Positions 37,101-48,599 of a stretch of DNA of 64,000 bases are shown here, one piece after another. The position numbers and the translations under genes are program-made. This stretch comes from Macropodus opercularis (taxonomy: Eukaryota; Chordata; Actinopteri; Anabantiformes; Osphronemidae). Under the pieces are notes generated by a model. It was not told where the DNA came from, made no database searches, and saw only the letters and a program-made list of their open reading frames with translations. The stretch covers positions 7,062,501-7,126,500 of the forward strand of contig CM061091.1 in NCBI GenBank assembly GCA_030770545.1, in the 5' to 3' direction. Positions within the stretch are counted from its first letter, which is position 1, and the number at the start of each line of letters is the position of its first letter.

Positions 37101-37470
37101 CTACTCACATTCTCTCCTTTAAATGTGTTTCTTTAAGTCGCAGTCTGAGTAGCTCTCAGGGTCACTGTGATTCTATTCTCCTCTAAGATTTTTAATATCA
37201 TTTGTCTGAGTGAGCGTGAGGTCAGTAAAGCCTGTCCAAATGCACACGCCGCGCTGACTGCAGCGTGTGTGTAGGAAGGACACCTTCTTCAATCACTCGA
37301 TGTAAATGGGCTGAGGCCCGTTGCAATTTACAACACAATCCTGTCGTGTCTGATAAATTCAGCTCTGTCTCTGTGTTTATCATGTCAAGATGACTTCACT
37401 CTTGTCCCTCTTTAGCCTCACTGTCTCTCCCATCCACACACATTTTGCTCCAAGCCCCACATTTCCTTGG
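34200..37470. other. Non-coding stretch
   Basis: No gene is recognised. A 171-codon antisense frame at 35247-35762 has no signature of any family I know and no supporting splice signals. Some segments (about 35600-35700, 36180-36440) are repeat-free and could be regulatory. A CA microsatellite lies at 36642-36667 and a T run at 37033-37044. Confidence 0.45.
36642..36667. repeat. (CA)n microsatellite
   Basis: Thirteen CA units, followed by CCATGG. Confidence 0.93.
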
Positions 37471-37499
37471 TGAGCAGGGGTGGGGGCGCGTGAGTAAGA

Positions 37500-37600
37500 C
37501 AGCTTGGTAATTAGTTCTCGAGCACGCTCTCGCTAAATATTCCTGCCTAATGACAAGGCCAGGCGGGTGCACTACGGCCTGGGGTTCAGTTTGATTCTAC
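37500..37600. promoter_or_regulatory. Candidate conserved non-coding element
   Basis: GGTAATTAGTTCTCGAGCAC and TAAATATTCCTGCCTAATGA lie in a short repeat-free block. Inference from appearance only. Confidence 0.22.
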
Positions 37601-37775
37601 AAGCTCTGATCATAATCCAAACTTGTAGTAAAACTACGGCGCGATGCAGAAAAAGAAATAAATAACTATGTGAATAAATAAAAGAATGTAGATGTTAGGG
37701 CACACTTTGAAATGTACATCAAAAGCAGTGATTTGTCAGCCATCAATAGTCTTTCCAGAGGGAAGCGTGTCCTGC

Positions 37776-37802
37776 TCTGTCTCTCTCTCTCTCTCTCTCT
37801 CT
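37776..37802. repeat. (CT)n microsatellite
   Basis: About thirteen CT units continuing into further TCTCTCGCTCTC words. Confidence 0.93.
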
Positions 37803-38100
37803 TTTGCTCTGTCTGTGTCTCTCGCTCTCATTTATTTAGATGATTGCCTCCCGCAGCCCCAGGGAACGATAGCAACCACCAAGTCTATTACTTCCTACAG
37901 CACTTTACTCCTACCAATATGAAACATTCGATAACAACCAAACCTACGCCATGTTAACTCCTATAGACTATTAGCAAAGACGCCAGTCCTAACCAACAGC
38001 ACGTGTCGATACGAGGGAACCCCTGAGTAACATTATCCGCATTGAAATGACTCAGAGGAGGATTGTGCAAGTTGGCTGCATCAGAATGGGCGTAATGAAA

Positions 38101-38123
38101 CTTTATTTTTATTTATTTATTTC
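38101..38123. repeat. (TTTA)n simple repeat
   Basis: Short run of TTTA units. Confidence 0.8.
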
Positions 38124-38529
38124 CTGCTAGACACAAGCTAATAAGGTAAAAAATAAAACTAACAAGCAAACAAACAAATACAGCAGCTCTCATGGGTGAG
38201 GGGGGTTTGTGTTTTCTTTTAAATGCCTGCAAAGGTGGGTGACGTTGGCGATATTAGGATGCGGTTTGCAGGAACACTCACGCTCACCTAAACGATATTA
38301 TGCATCCAGATGTTAACGTCTTCAGATTCTTCTCCAAAGCAGAAGGATGCAACGCACTCCAGACTCTTAGGGTCGCAGGTGTTAATTTATGCTACTGCAC
38401 CATTTTCCCCCTGAATACCCATCGTGACCCCATCACGTCCCACAGTGGTTAGACCTCTCCCCAACCCAGCTGGATGTCAGTCTTCAAAGGTGAGCCTCCA
38501 GAACTGAGCAGAACCCAAGTTAAATATAA

Positions 38530-38548
38530 ATATATATATATATATATG
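38530..38548. repeat. (TA)n microsatellite
   Basis: About nine TA units in an AT-rich context. Confidence 0.9.
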
Positions 38549-39889
38549 TATATTTTTTACAAATATTTGGCAGCAGATGTACAACATATCAAAGTGATGT
38601 GCAGGGCTGTGTACAGCTGTGAAGCACAAAGATTATGAGTGTGGAAATACTTGCATCATGCAGCCAAGAGGAAGAAAATAAAGGAGTGGGGGGAGGAAAA
38701 ACAAAACAGACAAAAAAATGCAAAAAACACACAACCAAAGACAGAATGCATATTGCATCAACACAATTACTGCTGTATGAGGGAAAAGCAGCGAAAGCTA
38801 CTGCGTTCTGTTGTCCTGTATCATAATGAGCATGAGTAATTGATAATGGCACTGAAGGTATTTCTTTGGTGGCGTAGAAGTGTAGAAGAAAAGCGTGAGG
38901 AGGAGGTGGAGGGGCAGCTCAGGTCGGGCTAAGCTAACTGCAGCTGATGCCAGTTAGACCAATATGTTTGTGGTTGAGGGAGTTTCTGGGGCAAAGCCTT
39001 CTCGGTGGTTGACTGGACGTCCGCTCAGCACCTAAGAGCCCAGACTTCAATTCATTATTAATGATCTGCGGTGTCACTGCAGTCCATTCACTTCATTGTT
39101 GAGACATCACCTGAGACATCGGTGCAGACACGCACCCACACACCCACACCCACACAGAGGCAGACACACAATAAACAATGATGAAAGCTTCTGAGCACCT
39201 GCCTCTCTAAGCTGTTTTCTTATTACTCTCTGTCACTCCCGCTGGGCAGAGGGCACTTTGTAGATGCCCCGAAGATGTAGATAACGAGTGGAGGAGGCCG
39301 AGAAGGAGGAGAGCACCGTGGGTGGCTCTGCGTTCAAAAGTAATCCAGGGACCTAGCAAAAGACGGCTTCTCGGGTTGATTTTATTCACAAAGCCCCCGC
39401 GCTGCCAACAGGCTGACAGACAGGAAGGCCTCGCACACAGTCGAGCCAGCGAGCAGCATGCTCCACCCTACCCAAAGGCATTACAGACCAAAAGAGAAGA
39501 CCTGAGGGACTGTACGAGGTTTAAAAAAAAAAGAGGTTAGAAGAGGAGAGATTTTCTTTATAATTCATGCCTACAGAGGACAAGTGGAGGATGATTTGCT
39601 TTGTTGTCCATCTCGACGGTCAGTCGGGGAACGGTGGCCTTGTAGTTCAAAGACAGCCAGCAGACGCACCTCTTTCACAAACCTGCTGGGACGGTGCCAT
39701 TGAATTCAGAGCTGTTTGGAAATAGATTTCATCAAATTATCCCTGTTTAGGACCTTTGTACTTGGCGCCAGAATTAGCATGGACGCCTGTCTGTCTGTCA
39801 CTTAAGCGTCAAGCCTGGGGTACGAAATATATTTAGAGAAAAATTCAATAACACATAATCTGGTGTATTTTTCTCTTCTTTTCAACTGG

Positions 39890-40760
39890 AGCCAGCTCCT
39901 TCTCGACCAGAGTAAGCACAGGGCTTAATGGGGGTCCACATTAGCCTGCGACTTGGCACTATCAATAGCGCTGGCACAGGCAGGGGTGAGGTGAAGTGTG
40001 AGGTGTGCGATGGGGGTGACGGGATTAAAGTCAACTCGGGAAAAGCTAATACCCAAAGCCTTTTTTTTTATTGAAATATTTATACAGGTAAACTCACTGT
40101 ATCTGTGCAGCTCCATTTACAGGCGTCACACCAAAGCCAGAATCAATAAAATACAATTATAGCAGGACAACCCATCGCTGGATCTGGAGCGATAGGAAGG
40201 CGGTGGATTAACGCGTCAGGGGTTAAATGCATAGAATTGCCACAGGGGCAGAAATGTGACCAGAATGCAACTGCTGCACGTTATTGCTGCCTTCACGGGT
40301 GGTATTAGTGGCTTACAGCCCTTCTCAAAATCCCCCCGTCTTTCCTATGGTCCTGACTTCCTTTTAATTTATCCATTGATTACTCAGAGCCCTGAACTCT
40401 GACAATAGTTAATGTGATAATGTGCGCTGGTACCTTAGCCGAGATGACACACGTAGCTATTATGCTCCTTCTATAAATGGCTGGCATCTTGGAAGAAAAT
40501 AGAAAACGAAAAGAAAAGCCCAGAGACAAACAATAACCTTGAAAAACACTCCCAGCGTTTCTGCCCACATTCACATTCAAGGCAAATGCCCCCAACAAAT
40601 CAAATGACCAACAAGTCAACAGTAGTTGTTTTGAAAAGGAGCCTCTGGAGAAGCATATAGCCAAGGTCACAGGCCCCAGAGCCACGGGGTTTGAGATGTA
40701 ATAGATTTGAATTGTGTTACAGATGACTGATTTGCTACGAAGCACAGGCGTTTCTGCAAC
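39890..40760. promoter_or_regulatory. Candidate conserved non-coding block
   Basis: Two repeat-free sub-blocks, 39900-40060 (GGGCTTAATGGGGG, CTATCAATAGCGCTGG, GGGATTAAAG) and 40430-40760 (AACAATAACCTTG, AACAAATCAAATGACC). A T run with ATTGAAATATTTATA separates them. The open antisense frames across them (63 and 121 codons) show no domain. Confidence 0.28.
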
Positions 40761-40914
40761 ATGCCAACAATGATTCTCCTATATGCAAGTAATCAGCTAT
40801 TACACACAACCTTGAGGAAATGTCAACTCGAGTCTACATGTGTGGCGTGCTAGCCGTGTGTTTGCATCATCCGTGGATATGTGAACTGTGCAGTCATGTG
40901 TGTGTCAAGAAAGC

Positions 40915-40938
40915 AAAAAAAATAAAATAAAATAAAAG
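40915..40938. repeat. (AAAAT)n simple repeat
   Basis: Short tandem AAAAT units. Confidence 0.85.
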
Positions 40939-41604
40939 GCAAAGTGAAGCGTGGGTTGGGTGGGGGGCGGGACGTAAGTGGTTTGAGTCTGTCAGTGTCA
41001 CTGCAAACCTCCTGAACCACCTTCCGCCCTCTAATAAGATTGAGCACCGAGCTGAGCCGAACAACTGCCAGACGCCGAGACACCGCCCGAATAGAGAGGA
41101 GACCTCCGGCAAAGAGGGGAGGGGATGTTTTTCAATGGAGCGCAGGTAGAAACATTTCAGTGCGAGGCAGCTCCACGTCCCTTCGGTCAAGGAGAGCTCA
41201 AAGAGGCCCCTGTCAAGTAAATCAAGTCTGACTTTTATTTCTTGGGGTGATGGAGGAGCCTAATAGTCGATGCGAGGTGGGAAGAGGCTCGCACACACAC
41301 AAACGCACATTTTCTGTTTAATCAAATTTGAAAAAAACAAACAAACATATTTTATTCCGATTGCAACTATAAAATCCGTCAAGTATTTTGCGCTGGGAAA
41401 CGCTAATTTGTGATACAGTTATAGAAGTGTCCTCCTCCTCTGCGTTTATTGGCGACTTGTCTCGCATACTGTATGTTTGTCAGCTTTGCCAACACGATGT
41501 GTGTTACATCGTAATGTGTGTAGGTGGTGCTCAGCTTACATTCATAGAGCATAGCCCTAAAGGCCATATATACAGAAATACAACAGACACTGGCTCCTAG
41601 GACC

Positions 41605-41790
41605 CTGACGTCTCCCTGGGCAGGTCGACCATGCGTGTCCCTCAGCGAGGAGGACTCGGGACACGCTGGAGGGGATTTGTCTCTCAACTTGTCTGGGAAC
41701 ACCTTGGGATTCCTCCTTGAAGAGCTAGAGGAAGTTTTCCAGGCTGGGAGGGAAACCTGGGCTTCAGCAGTCAGTAGATTGAATGCACAC
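41605..41790 (+). mobile_element. Fish non-LTR retrotransposon (LINE-type) 3' fragment
   Basis: The stretch GGACACGCTGGAGGGGATT, then TCTGGGAACACCTTGGGATT, GAAGAGCTAGAGGAAG and GGGCTTCAGC follows word for word, with scattered changes, the very common fish repeat tail whose intact copies end in GATGGATGG-type repeats. The copy is diverged and truncated at both ends. I recognise the repeat but am not certain of its clade, so none is named. A 68-codon frame over it is a repeat artefact. Confidence 0.7.
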
Positions 41791-42218
41791 CAAAGTCAGC
41801 ATGTTGGCACTGATCAACATTATTGTAATGTAGAATTATAATTAAATGGTTAGATAGAAATGTGAAACATAATTTTTAAAAAGTCGGTCTAAAAGCTATT
41901 TGCAGTCAAATTTGGGTTTTGAAATCAGGTCACATATAAATGCTATAACATTTAATAGTAGGGTGATTTGAAACTACACATGGTCTTAGAAGAAATGTTC
42001 TACTTCAACCAAGTATATTATATTATTTTAGTGATAACTCAAACCTAGAAATATACTGTCTATGAGGTAAATCCGGTCTAGGTCAACCTATCAGAGAGCT
42101 AAAATTACACAGAACACAGCAGAACAGAAAATGTGATGTACTGTACAGTCTCTTACCCATGGCCATCTGTCAGAAGCAATCTCTAAAAAACACAAGGTGT
42201 CTCTTGGTGTTTCTGCAG

Positions 42219-42280
42219 CATTGGTACAGTTGTTCCCTCCTGTCCTCTCAAACACCAACATCCAGCCTCAAATGCCAACA
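42219..42280 (+). other. Candidate exon of unknown transcript
   Basis: A 62-bp segment sits between a strong acceptor (TCTTGGTGTTTCTGCAG ending at 42218) and a near-consensus donor (ACA/GTAAGTCAG at 42281). All three frames are open, so coding cannot be argued. A second acceptor-like CTTTGCAG occurs about 65 bp on, near 42339-42346. It may belong to a non-coding RNA or be a chance pair. Confidence 0.22.
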
Positions 42281-42399
42281 GTAAGTCAGTCCCTTACTTC
42301 ACACAGAGCTGGAATATCCAGAAAAGTGCTACGCTTTCCTTTGCAGGTGGGAAATGTCACAGGGCTGACCTCATGCTTGTTGTAGGCCTCATCCTCTGC

Positions 42400-43720
42400 C
42401 ACTTTCTTCCAATTGCTGTGTGACGTGTCAGCGCAGCTCTGCCCCGTGAGAGTCTCTTCGTCGCCCTGTCATTTACTTTAAATGTCTTTTAAATACAGTC
42501 CGCCTGCCTCAGGTACGTATCAGTCAGCTTAAACCACTGGCAATATGCAGGACATCTGAGAGGACGTGTGCATAATGACGGCTGAATTACTTTGGGGAGC
42601 TCTATTAATGTGGCACAGCTGCTTCGGAAGCTATAGATGTACAGAGTGCACCTGGGTACGTGTGTCTTTTATGTACGCTGCCATAATTGCTGAGTATCAT
42701 CTATTTCGCTTTGTTTAGTTCCTGCCGATCTGTGGATCAGTATGATCCAAAAATATTCACGTTATTGCTTTGTATGTTGTTTATGTCTGGTTGTTCACTG
42801 CATCTCGTTTGAAAGCTTACATTGTCAGGGCTTTGGTTCCATGAATGAATAAAGAGACACTGTAACTCTGGTCTGAGGGTTTTACTCCATCCACATTAGC
42901 AGCTACATGCGACGGTTAACTCCACGAGAAGCCAAGGAATAAATAGATTTGGGGAAAAGCCACAAAAATCATCATGTTGTGCTCATGAGCCACTGTGGAA
43001 AAGATTCATTTTCTTTCATCTCCATGTTATTTTAGTTGAAAAAGACAAAAGGTGATTCAAATGCTGAACTGGATGTAAGAATAAATACATTGTGTCAATG
43101 AATAAGTTCATTCATTTTACTGTTTTGTGTTTCTTTTACTTTCCAATTACTCCAAGCTCTGTAATGTTCTAATCTCTAATTAATTAATAAATATCCATAG
43201 CTTATTGCTATAGGCAGCTACAACATTATACTGTATGAACAGGGGTTTCCATGGGACTGACGTGGAGCATCATTGTACATTCAAATGCTCCTTAGTACTA
43301 TAAAGACACAAACACCCCCTATAATTATGTGGTATTATACATATTTATTCAGGGTCATTAGAATGACTGACCTCTACATTTTCCATCTAAAGTAGTTTGT
43401 TAGTAAGTGTTTATATGTCTCACTGCAGTTTGAGGGCTGTCATTTCAAGCATTAACCAGGAATTTACAATTTTTTTGTGACTTTTATAGCATTTTTTCTT
43501 TTTATACACACTCCACGTCATCCTAATACAATTTTACAAAGCTGTTCAGCAGTCTGCATTGTGCCAGCTACAGTAGAAAGCAATAGCTGGGTCTTTATGA
43601 TGTTAATTAATATAATGCCATGAGTTATATTGTTCATGCAGTCGCCTACTGTTATTTTTCTCTGGGACACTTTCTATTCATTTTAGACCTTCGAAGTTAT
43701 AAAAAGAGCTTCTCTGAAAT
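42400..43720. other. Non-coding stretch
   Basis: AT-rich sequence with no recognised gene or mobile element; the frames are short. Confidence 0.5.
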
Positions 43721-43740
43721 ATGCTTTACATTTCAGGAGA

Positions 43741-44227
43741 ATGGAACGGAGCACGCAAAATGGAAATACGCACCACAAAGTACACTATGCCTTCCCTCCA
43801 CTTCATGAAAATTCAGCTGGTCTGTTTTCTGTGTCTTCCAGCTTCATTCAGGCAGTGGATGTGAATGATAAAAAAAGTCTACTGGCAACCCGTCAGAAGT
43901 TGATTTGGAACCTGGAGGCTTGGGATCCTTTCAGTTCCGTGATCCACATGGTACTTTATGAATAGACGAAGTCATATAGTTGATATCAAGCCATTCACCC
44001 AGTCACAAGCTAATCGTCAAGGAGGGTCTCTTCAGGTAGACCCCAGTAAAACTCCCCCAACCAGCTCCCATTTTGTTTTAGGGCTGTTACAACATGCACC
44101 CTTTGAAGCACTAATCATTACGGTTTCACTCCTCGCTGGTGGAGGCGAGGAATACAGAAAGCAAGAAAATAAAACAGGGTGGGAAGCCTGGCTCTCTGCA
44201 GGATTGTCTGCCCAGCATCAGAGCTGA
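43741..44227 (+). other. Open segment after a good splice acceptor, unknown
   Basis: An acceptor-like TGCTTTACATTTCAG ends at 43736. Downstream, two overlapping frames stay open: 43741-43965 (74 codons, containing HHKVHYAFPPLHENSAGL and LIWNLEAWDPF) and 43958-44227 (89 codons). The first has a plausible globular composition but no family I know. An antisense frame of 240 codons overlaps the second from 44118. Coding status is unproven; this may simply be a segment with few stops. Confidence 0.2.
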
Positions 44228-44429
44228 AACACCCGAAGAGCTTAAAGTGATATAAATGTCCCTGAATGACAGTACAAATCTGTATGATGACAAATAACCT
44301 CTTTGAAGCCCGCACCGCAGCAAATAGGATACCGTTTCTGTATTTTAAAAAGGCAGCGGGACTTAACAAAAAAAGAGCCTTCGACAATGTCACAGTAGCA
44401 GTTTTAGTCATGTAGAGAGTGTGCGAGCA

Positions 44430-44830
44430 GGAGAAGTGGTTATCTAAATAACACGTGGCCATGTCACGCCTGCTTACTTTTATATTACCTCTCAACAATA
44501 CCCGCCTTGACAGGCCATCTGAGAGAATGAAGCAAACAATAAGGTAATACAAATTAATATGTATATTTTTCTCTACTTTGTCCAACGAGTGCCGTAATTT
44601 ATCACAATTCGCCGTGCAGGTGCCAGCAGAATGCATAAACTTAGCGTGTTGCACGGCAGCTGAAATTGAAATAGACTTGTGAAGAAATGAGCAATTTCCC
44701 TGTGGAAGAATTGGAAATTTCGCGAGGCCGTTGGTGGCTGACCTGTCATCAATCACTTCACAGCAGCACAAACTTAAAGGCTGGTGGGAGGCTCTGAGAT
44801 CCAGGCAAACACCCAGCGGTTGTTGACAGG
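44430..44830. promoter_or_regulatory. Candidate conserved non-coding element
   Basis: A repeat-free block with GGTTATCTAAATAACACG, CAAACAATAAGGTAATAC, CAAATTAATATG, CGTAATTTATCACAATTC and GACCTGTCATCAATCACTTC words (the last resembles a PBX/MEIS-type site). The long antisense frame covering it has no domain signature. Confidence 0.33.
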
Positions 44831-45174
44831 TGATGCCCACCCAGCCGACAACCTAATAGCACACAGCTGAACTAACGTGGGGAGTCGAAGATGCTCGAGG
44901 TTCAGACATCAAGGATACTGTATGTGATGTTTCCAGGCAACCTTAAGCGGTGGAAAACTCAGTCATGCTCAGGACTGTTAATTGGAGATAAACTCGGGGG
45001 CCTGCAGCACAGTTTGTATCAGAGTTCGCACCTTAGTTCTTGAAGGCAATGACAGTTGTTTATTCATTCTTAAACTTTTACTTACATGCAGTGTTCTGAT
45101 TTTAAATTAAGTTCCATAACTGTGTTTGTTTTTCTTTTTTCATAAAGTAAAATAAGGAAATCAAAGGCATTCTA

Positions 45175-45245
45175 AGTGGTCAAACCTGGCATTTCAAAGC
45201 TAGAAGGTCCTGGTTTTGAACCTGCAGCCAGGATGCAACCTGTTC
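45175..45245 (+). repeat. Fragment of a fish interspersed repeat (same family as 47846-48106)
   Basis: AGTGGTCA, then CTAGAAGGTCCTGGTTTTGA and ACCTGCAGCCAGGATG match the internal part of a widespread fish repeat that begins GGCGGCACGGTGG and holds AAGAAGGTCCTGGGTTCGAA. It is short, diverged and truncated. Confidence 0.6.
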
Positions 45246-46445
45246 AAAGACAAGTAAAAGATACCCCTTGGACTTAAATGCTAGAGCAAAATCTGTTTGC
45301 AGTCATTCAGTGTCTCTGGTCCTTTGTTCTTTCTCTTCTTTCATCAACTTGTCTTTGTGTTTGTTTGTACTTGCGTTTTTGTATCTTTTCTAGTGGCATT
45401 GTTCCCATGTGTGGGCGACATGATGGCGTACTTTAGCGTTGTCACCTTGCAGCAAGTGTGTGTACGTGGCTGAGCTGCTGATTCGCAAAGTTTCTATAAT
45501 GCGTTAAAGTTGGGTGCAGTCGTATCGAAGCGTGTGTTTACAGTACGCCACTGCACGTGTCCGCGTGTGTGGGTGCTAATTGTGCTGGTGTCGGAGGGAG
45601 TGGGCTTTCCCTATTGTGTGGAGACCTCTCCACCATCTGCCAGCCTGCACCCGGCCTCTGTGCCTGATCGTGCCTGATGAAGACCAGATGTTTTCCCAGG
45701 CTGCTGCTCCCCAGCAGGACCTCTCCTGCATCGCTCCAGCCTGCTTTGGCTAACACTCAGATAAACACACATGCTTCAGACTTAATTAAACTCTCACATA
45801 CCGAACATGCATACATGTACCAACAAGGGCGCAAACACTGGATGTCAATAAACATTTTGTATGTGCTAATTTGCCTTTCATTCTTTGCTGTGTTTTTCAT
45901 CACAGACAGACAGACACAGAGCAAACACTTTCTTTCTTCAATGTCACTGGGTTTTATTGAAGCTATACAGTATTTCTGTAGCCTGTAGTCATTTCTTCAG
46001 CCTAAGTCACCTGCCGACCTCCCAACCAAGGCAAACATTGCAACATCCCTCTGAAAGAGAAGCTGTAGATTTTTTGTGCTGGTTCACATTACTGTAAGTC
46101 CTTGTGTCATCATTGACACAAAGATTTTTGTCGTATCAGTATAAATCACAAACCTTTCTTTCAGTGACACGACACCAAGACACCACGACAACGAGTATTT
46201 CTCAACTGCTAAGCCTCTTAATAAGATCCAGATCCCTTCCTATCAGCACTTTCTTAGCAAAGCTGAAGCCAACTCAAATGTACTTCCATCGGTTTGACAC
46301 ATTTGTAACAGTATGTCAAACAAAAGGAGAACGTGTTTCATGGCTTTTAGAAAGTACTGTTAATGCTGGACTCTCAAATGTTTGTGTTTGTGGACCCCAA
46401 ATTGCAGCTCTATGTATTGTAGATTATTATTTGTCCAAAAAGGAG

Positions 46446-46540
46446 AATGATGGATGCATCACCATCTGATCTGAATTGAGCTGACATGGTTTGGGATGAG
46501 TTGGAACGGGGATTGAAGAAAAAACTGTTGATTAAATAAT
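46446..46540 (+). mobile_element. Tc1/mariner-type transposon relic, C-terminal part
   Basis: AGAATGATGGATGCATCACC followed by TTGAGCTGACATGGTTTGGG and ATGAGTTGGAACGG corresponds to the end of a fish Tc1 transposase gene. It translates as MVWDELERGLKKK, like the conserved MVWDELDRRVK wording past the last catalytic acid. Only about 95 bp survive and no terminal repeats are seen. Confidence 0.7.
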
Positions 46541-46556
46541 TCCATTCCGTTACTTG

Positions 46557-46572
46557 TACTGTATATACAGTA
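46557..46572. repeat. Perfect 16-bp palindrome
   Basis: TACTGTATATACAGTA equals its own reverse complement. It is one of several ACTGTA-N-TACAGT motifs in the neighbourhood (47815-47834, 48556-48569). Confidence 0.8.
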
Positions 46573-47845
46573 GGGTGCGGATTTCAAGGATGGTGGAAAC
46601 CCAGAACGCAGCTAAAAGAAGAATGATTGCTGACCTATTAATCTAACAACTACTTATACAAGTGTGCAAGTGCCAAGAATGTGCATATTTTATCTTGTTT
46701 TTGGAGTTCTTGTTTGGAGTTTTAGGCCCCATAGTGGCCTAAAATTGATTAATGCTGCTTTAAGCAGACCTTTTCACTGCCAGTGGGAGCTGCCAGTGTG
46801 ATGCTTCTGGGAGTAGCTCTAACAGTGCAGTAATATGTAATTATGTTCCTCTGGGTCCTGACTCACTTTAAATCTTCAACTCAAACTGGCTTCAAACAAA
46901 GACCAGACATACTGGTTGGAACAATAAATTGTGTTTCTTGGTGCTGTCTTTTCTCACCCATCTAACCTCCAAACTGCTGTTAAACAGTCAGGAGAGCAAT
47001 TAAAAATAGTCTCTGCCTTTGATTCGGTTCAAAATGCTACTCAGCACAGGGATCAACAGTTATGGCAAGAATTTCTCTCTTTGTATTGAAATATAGTGAA
47101 GAGGGGAGAACGTAGAAGGAGATTAAAGATGATCATGTGTAGAAGTGCCAAAGTAAAATAATAACATCTAAACTTAGTTTATGTGTCTTTTGACATTTAA
47201 AATATCTGTTTACATTTGAAATCCATCTGTGAAGTCTATTTCTTCATAGTCAGTGTATTTCTGCAGTGCGGATATTATAACTATCTAAATCACAGGAAAT
47301 CTTTAAAGGAAACGGCCAAGGATCAATTTAAGGATATTTTAACTGTTTATATAGTCTTAGCTGTCCATGGTGCTGAAACTGGGATGCTCCATGATTTGCC
47401 TCACCTGCGACACTCAGCATTTATGTTCTGATTTCTTGTTTCAGATTCTGTTTTTATACTGGTTCTAGTTAGCTTTATGGTTAGTTGAGCACCTTTGTTC
47501 TGAGGCCAGTTGGGTTAGGATGTGCCTGTTAGGCTGTAATTATTTTATTTCTCAGCTCAACTGTTTTACTTGATTGTTTATTCTTTTGAACAAGAAAAAA
47601 AGGAAAAAGGAAAATAAGAAATGTGCAGCGTTCCCTGCACTTGAATCCAGTTGGACCCTTTTGCATCAATAAATACAATCTAGCTACCAAGTAATAAAAG
47701 CCGCTGTACAGTATTATTTGAAGGAAAGCAGGATGCCAGGAAGCAAAAAAAAAAAAGCACTCCTAATTGTAACACCACCTACGGTCTGCCACTGCTACAG
47801 GCTAGTGGTGTTTGTTTACTGTACATACAGTAAAACGATCTCTGG

Positions 47846-48106
47846 AGAGGCAACGTGGCGACAGAGTGTTCAGCACTTCTGGCTCACAGCTTGCTGGGTC
47901 TTTTGTGTTACGGGCTTTCATGTGAGGTGCATGTTCTCTCCGCGCCTGCTCGGGTTGCCTATGGGAACTCGAGTTTCCACACACAATGCAGTAGGGTCAG
48001 GTTAATTGGTAACTCTTAATTGCGTGCGAGTGTGAACGCATGTATGTCGCTGCAGGATGTGTCAGCCAAGTGATAGACTCGCAATCTGGATGGATGGATG
48101 AATGAT
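47846..48106 (+). repeat. Near full-length copy of a fish interspersed repeat
   Basis: The copy follows the family from end to end: GAGGCAACGTGGCGACAGAG, CAGCACTTCTGGCTCACAGC, GTGCATGTTCTCTCCGCGCC, CGGGTTGCCTATGGGAACTC, GGTTAATTGGTAACTCTTAA, GTGATAGACTCGC, and a GGATGGATGGATGAATGA end. It is diverged by small changes and indels. The family is abundant in fish; I do not assign its class with confidence (SINE-like or the tail of a LINE). The open frames at 47718-48005 are explained by it. Confidence 0.72.
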
Positions 48107-48555
48107 CACTAGGGCGATGACATCTGCAGGAAACTATGCGATGAAGAATAATGAGTCCTTTACTCCCTAGTAAATTATAATTTGCAATAAATTTAGTCCA
48201 TAAGCACACAGTCGCATCTTCAGCTCTCACTGATGTTCGCTGAATCACGACACCCAGCTGCTGCCCCACAATCTGTCTTCACTGAAAAATAACTACTGAG
48301 TGTGATACGTTTGGTTTCCACTACACTGCCGGGAGGCATAACTGCTGCACAGCCTGCTACCATAGTGGTAGGACAGACAAACAACTAAACACTATTGTAG
48401 AATGACTGGGAAGCTAGCTAGAAGTACGTTTGTGCTCCAATTGTTGTAACATGACACAGTTGACATCTGTAATCGTCTGGAAATCGCTTTGTCTTCTTTA
48501 ACATCAATTAAATTACGTTAACAAACAACATATAAATGTAAGAGTGAACCTTTGC

Positions 48556-48569
48556 ACTGTACGTACAGT
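48556..48569. repeat. Perfect 14-bp palindrome
   Basis: ACTGTACGTACAGT equals its own reverse complement. Confidence 0.8.
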
Positions 48570-48599
48570 ATGATGCTGAATTTCCTGAAATGGTTTTTA

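Noticed and set aside
45205..45230. GGTTTTGAACC considered as a tRNA B box
   Set aside because: No A box or cloverleaf upstream; the words match the fish interspersed repeat instead.
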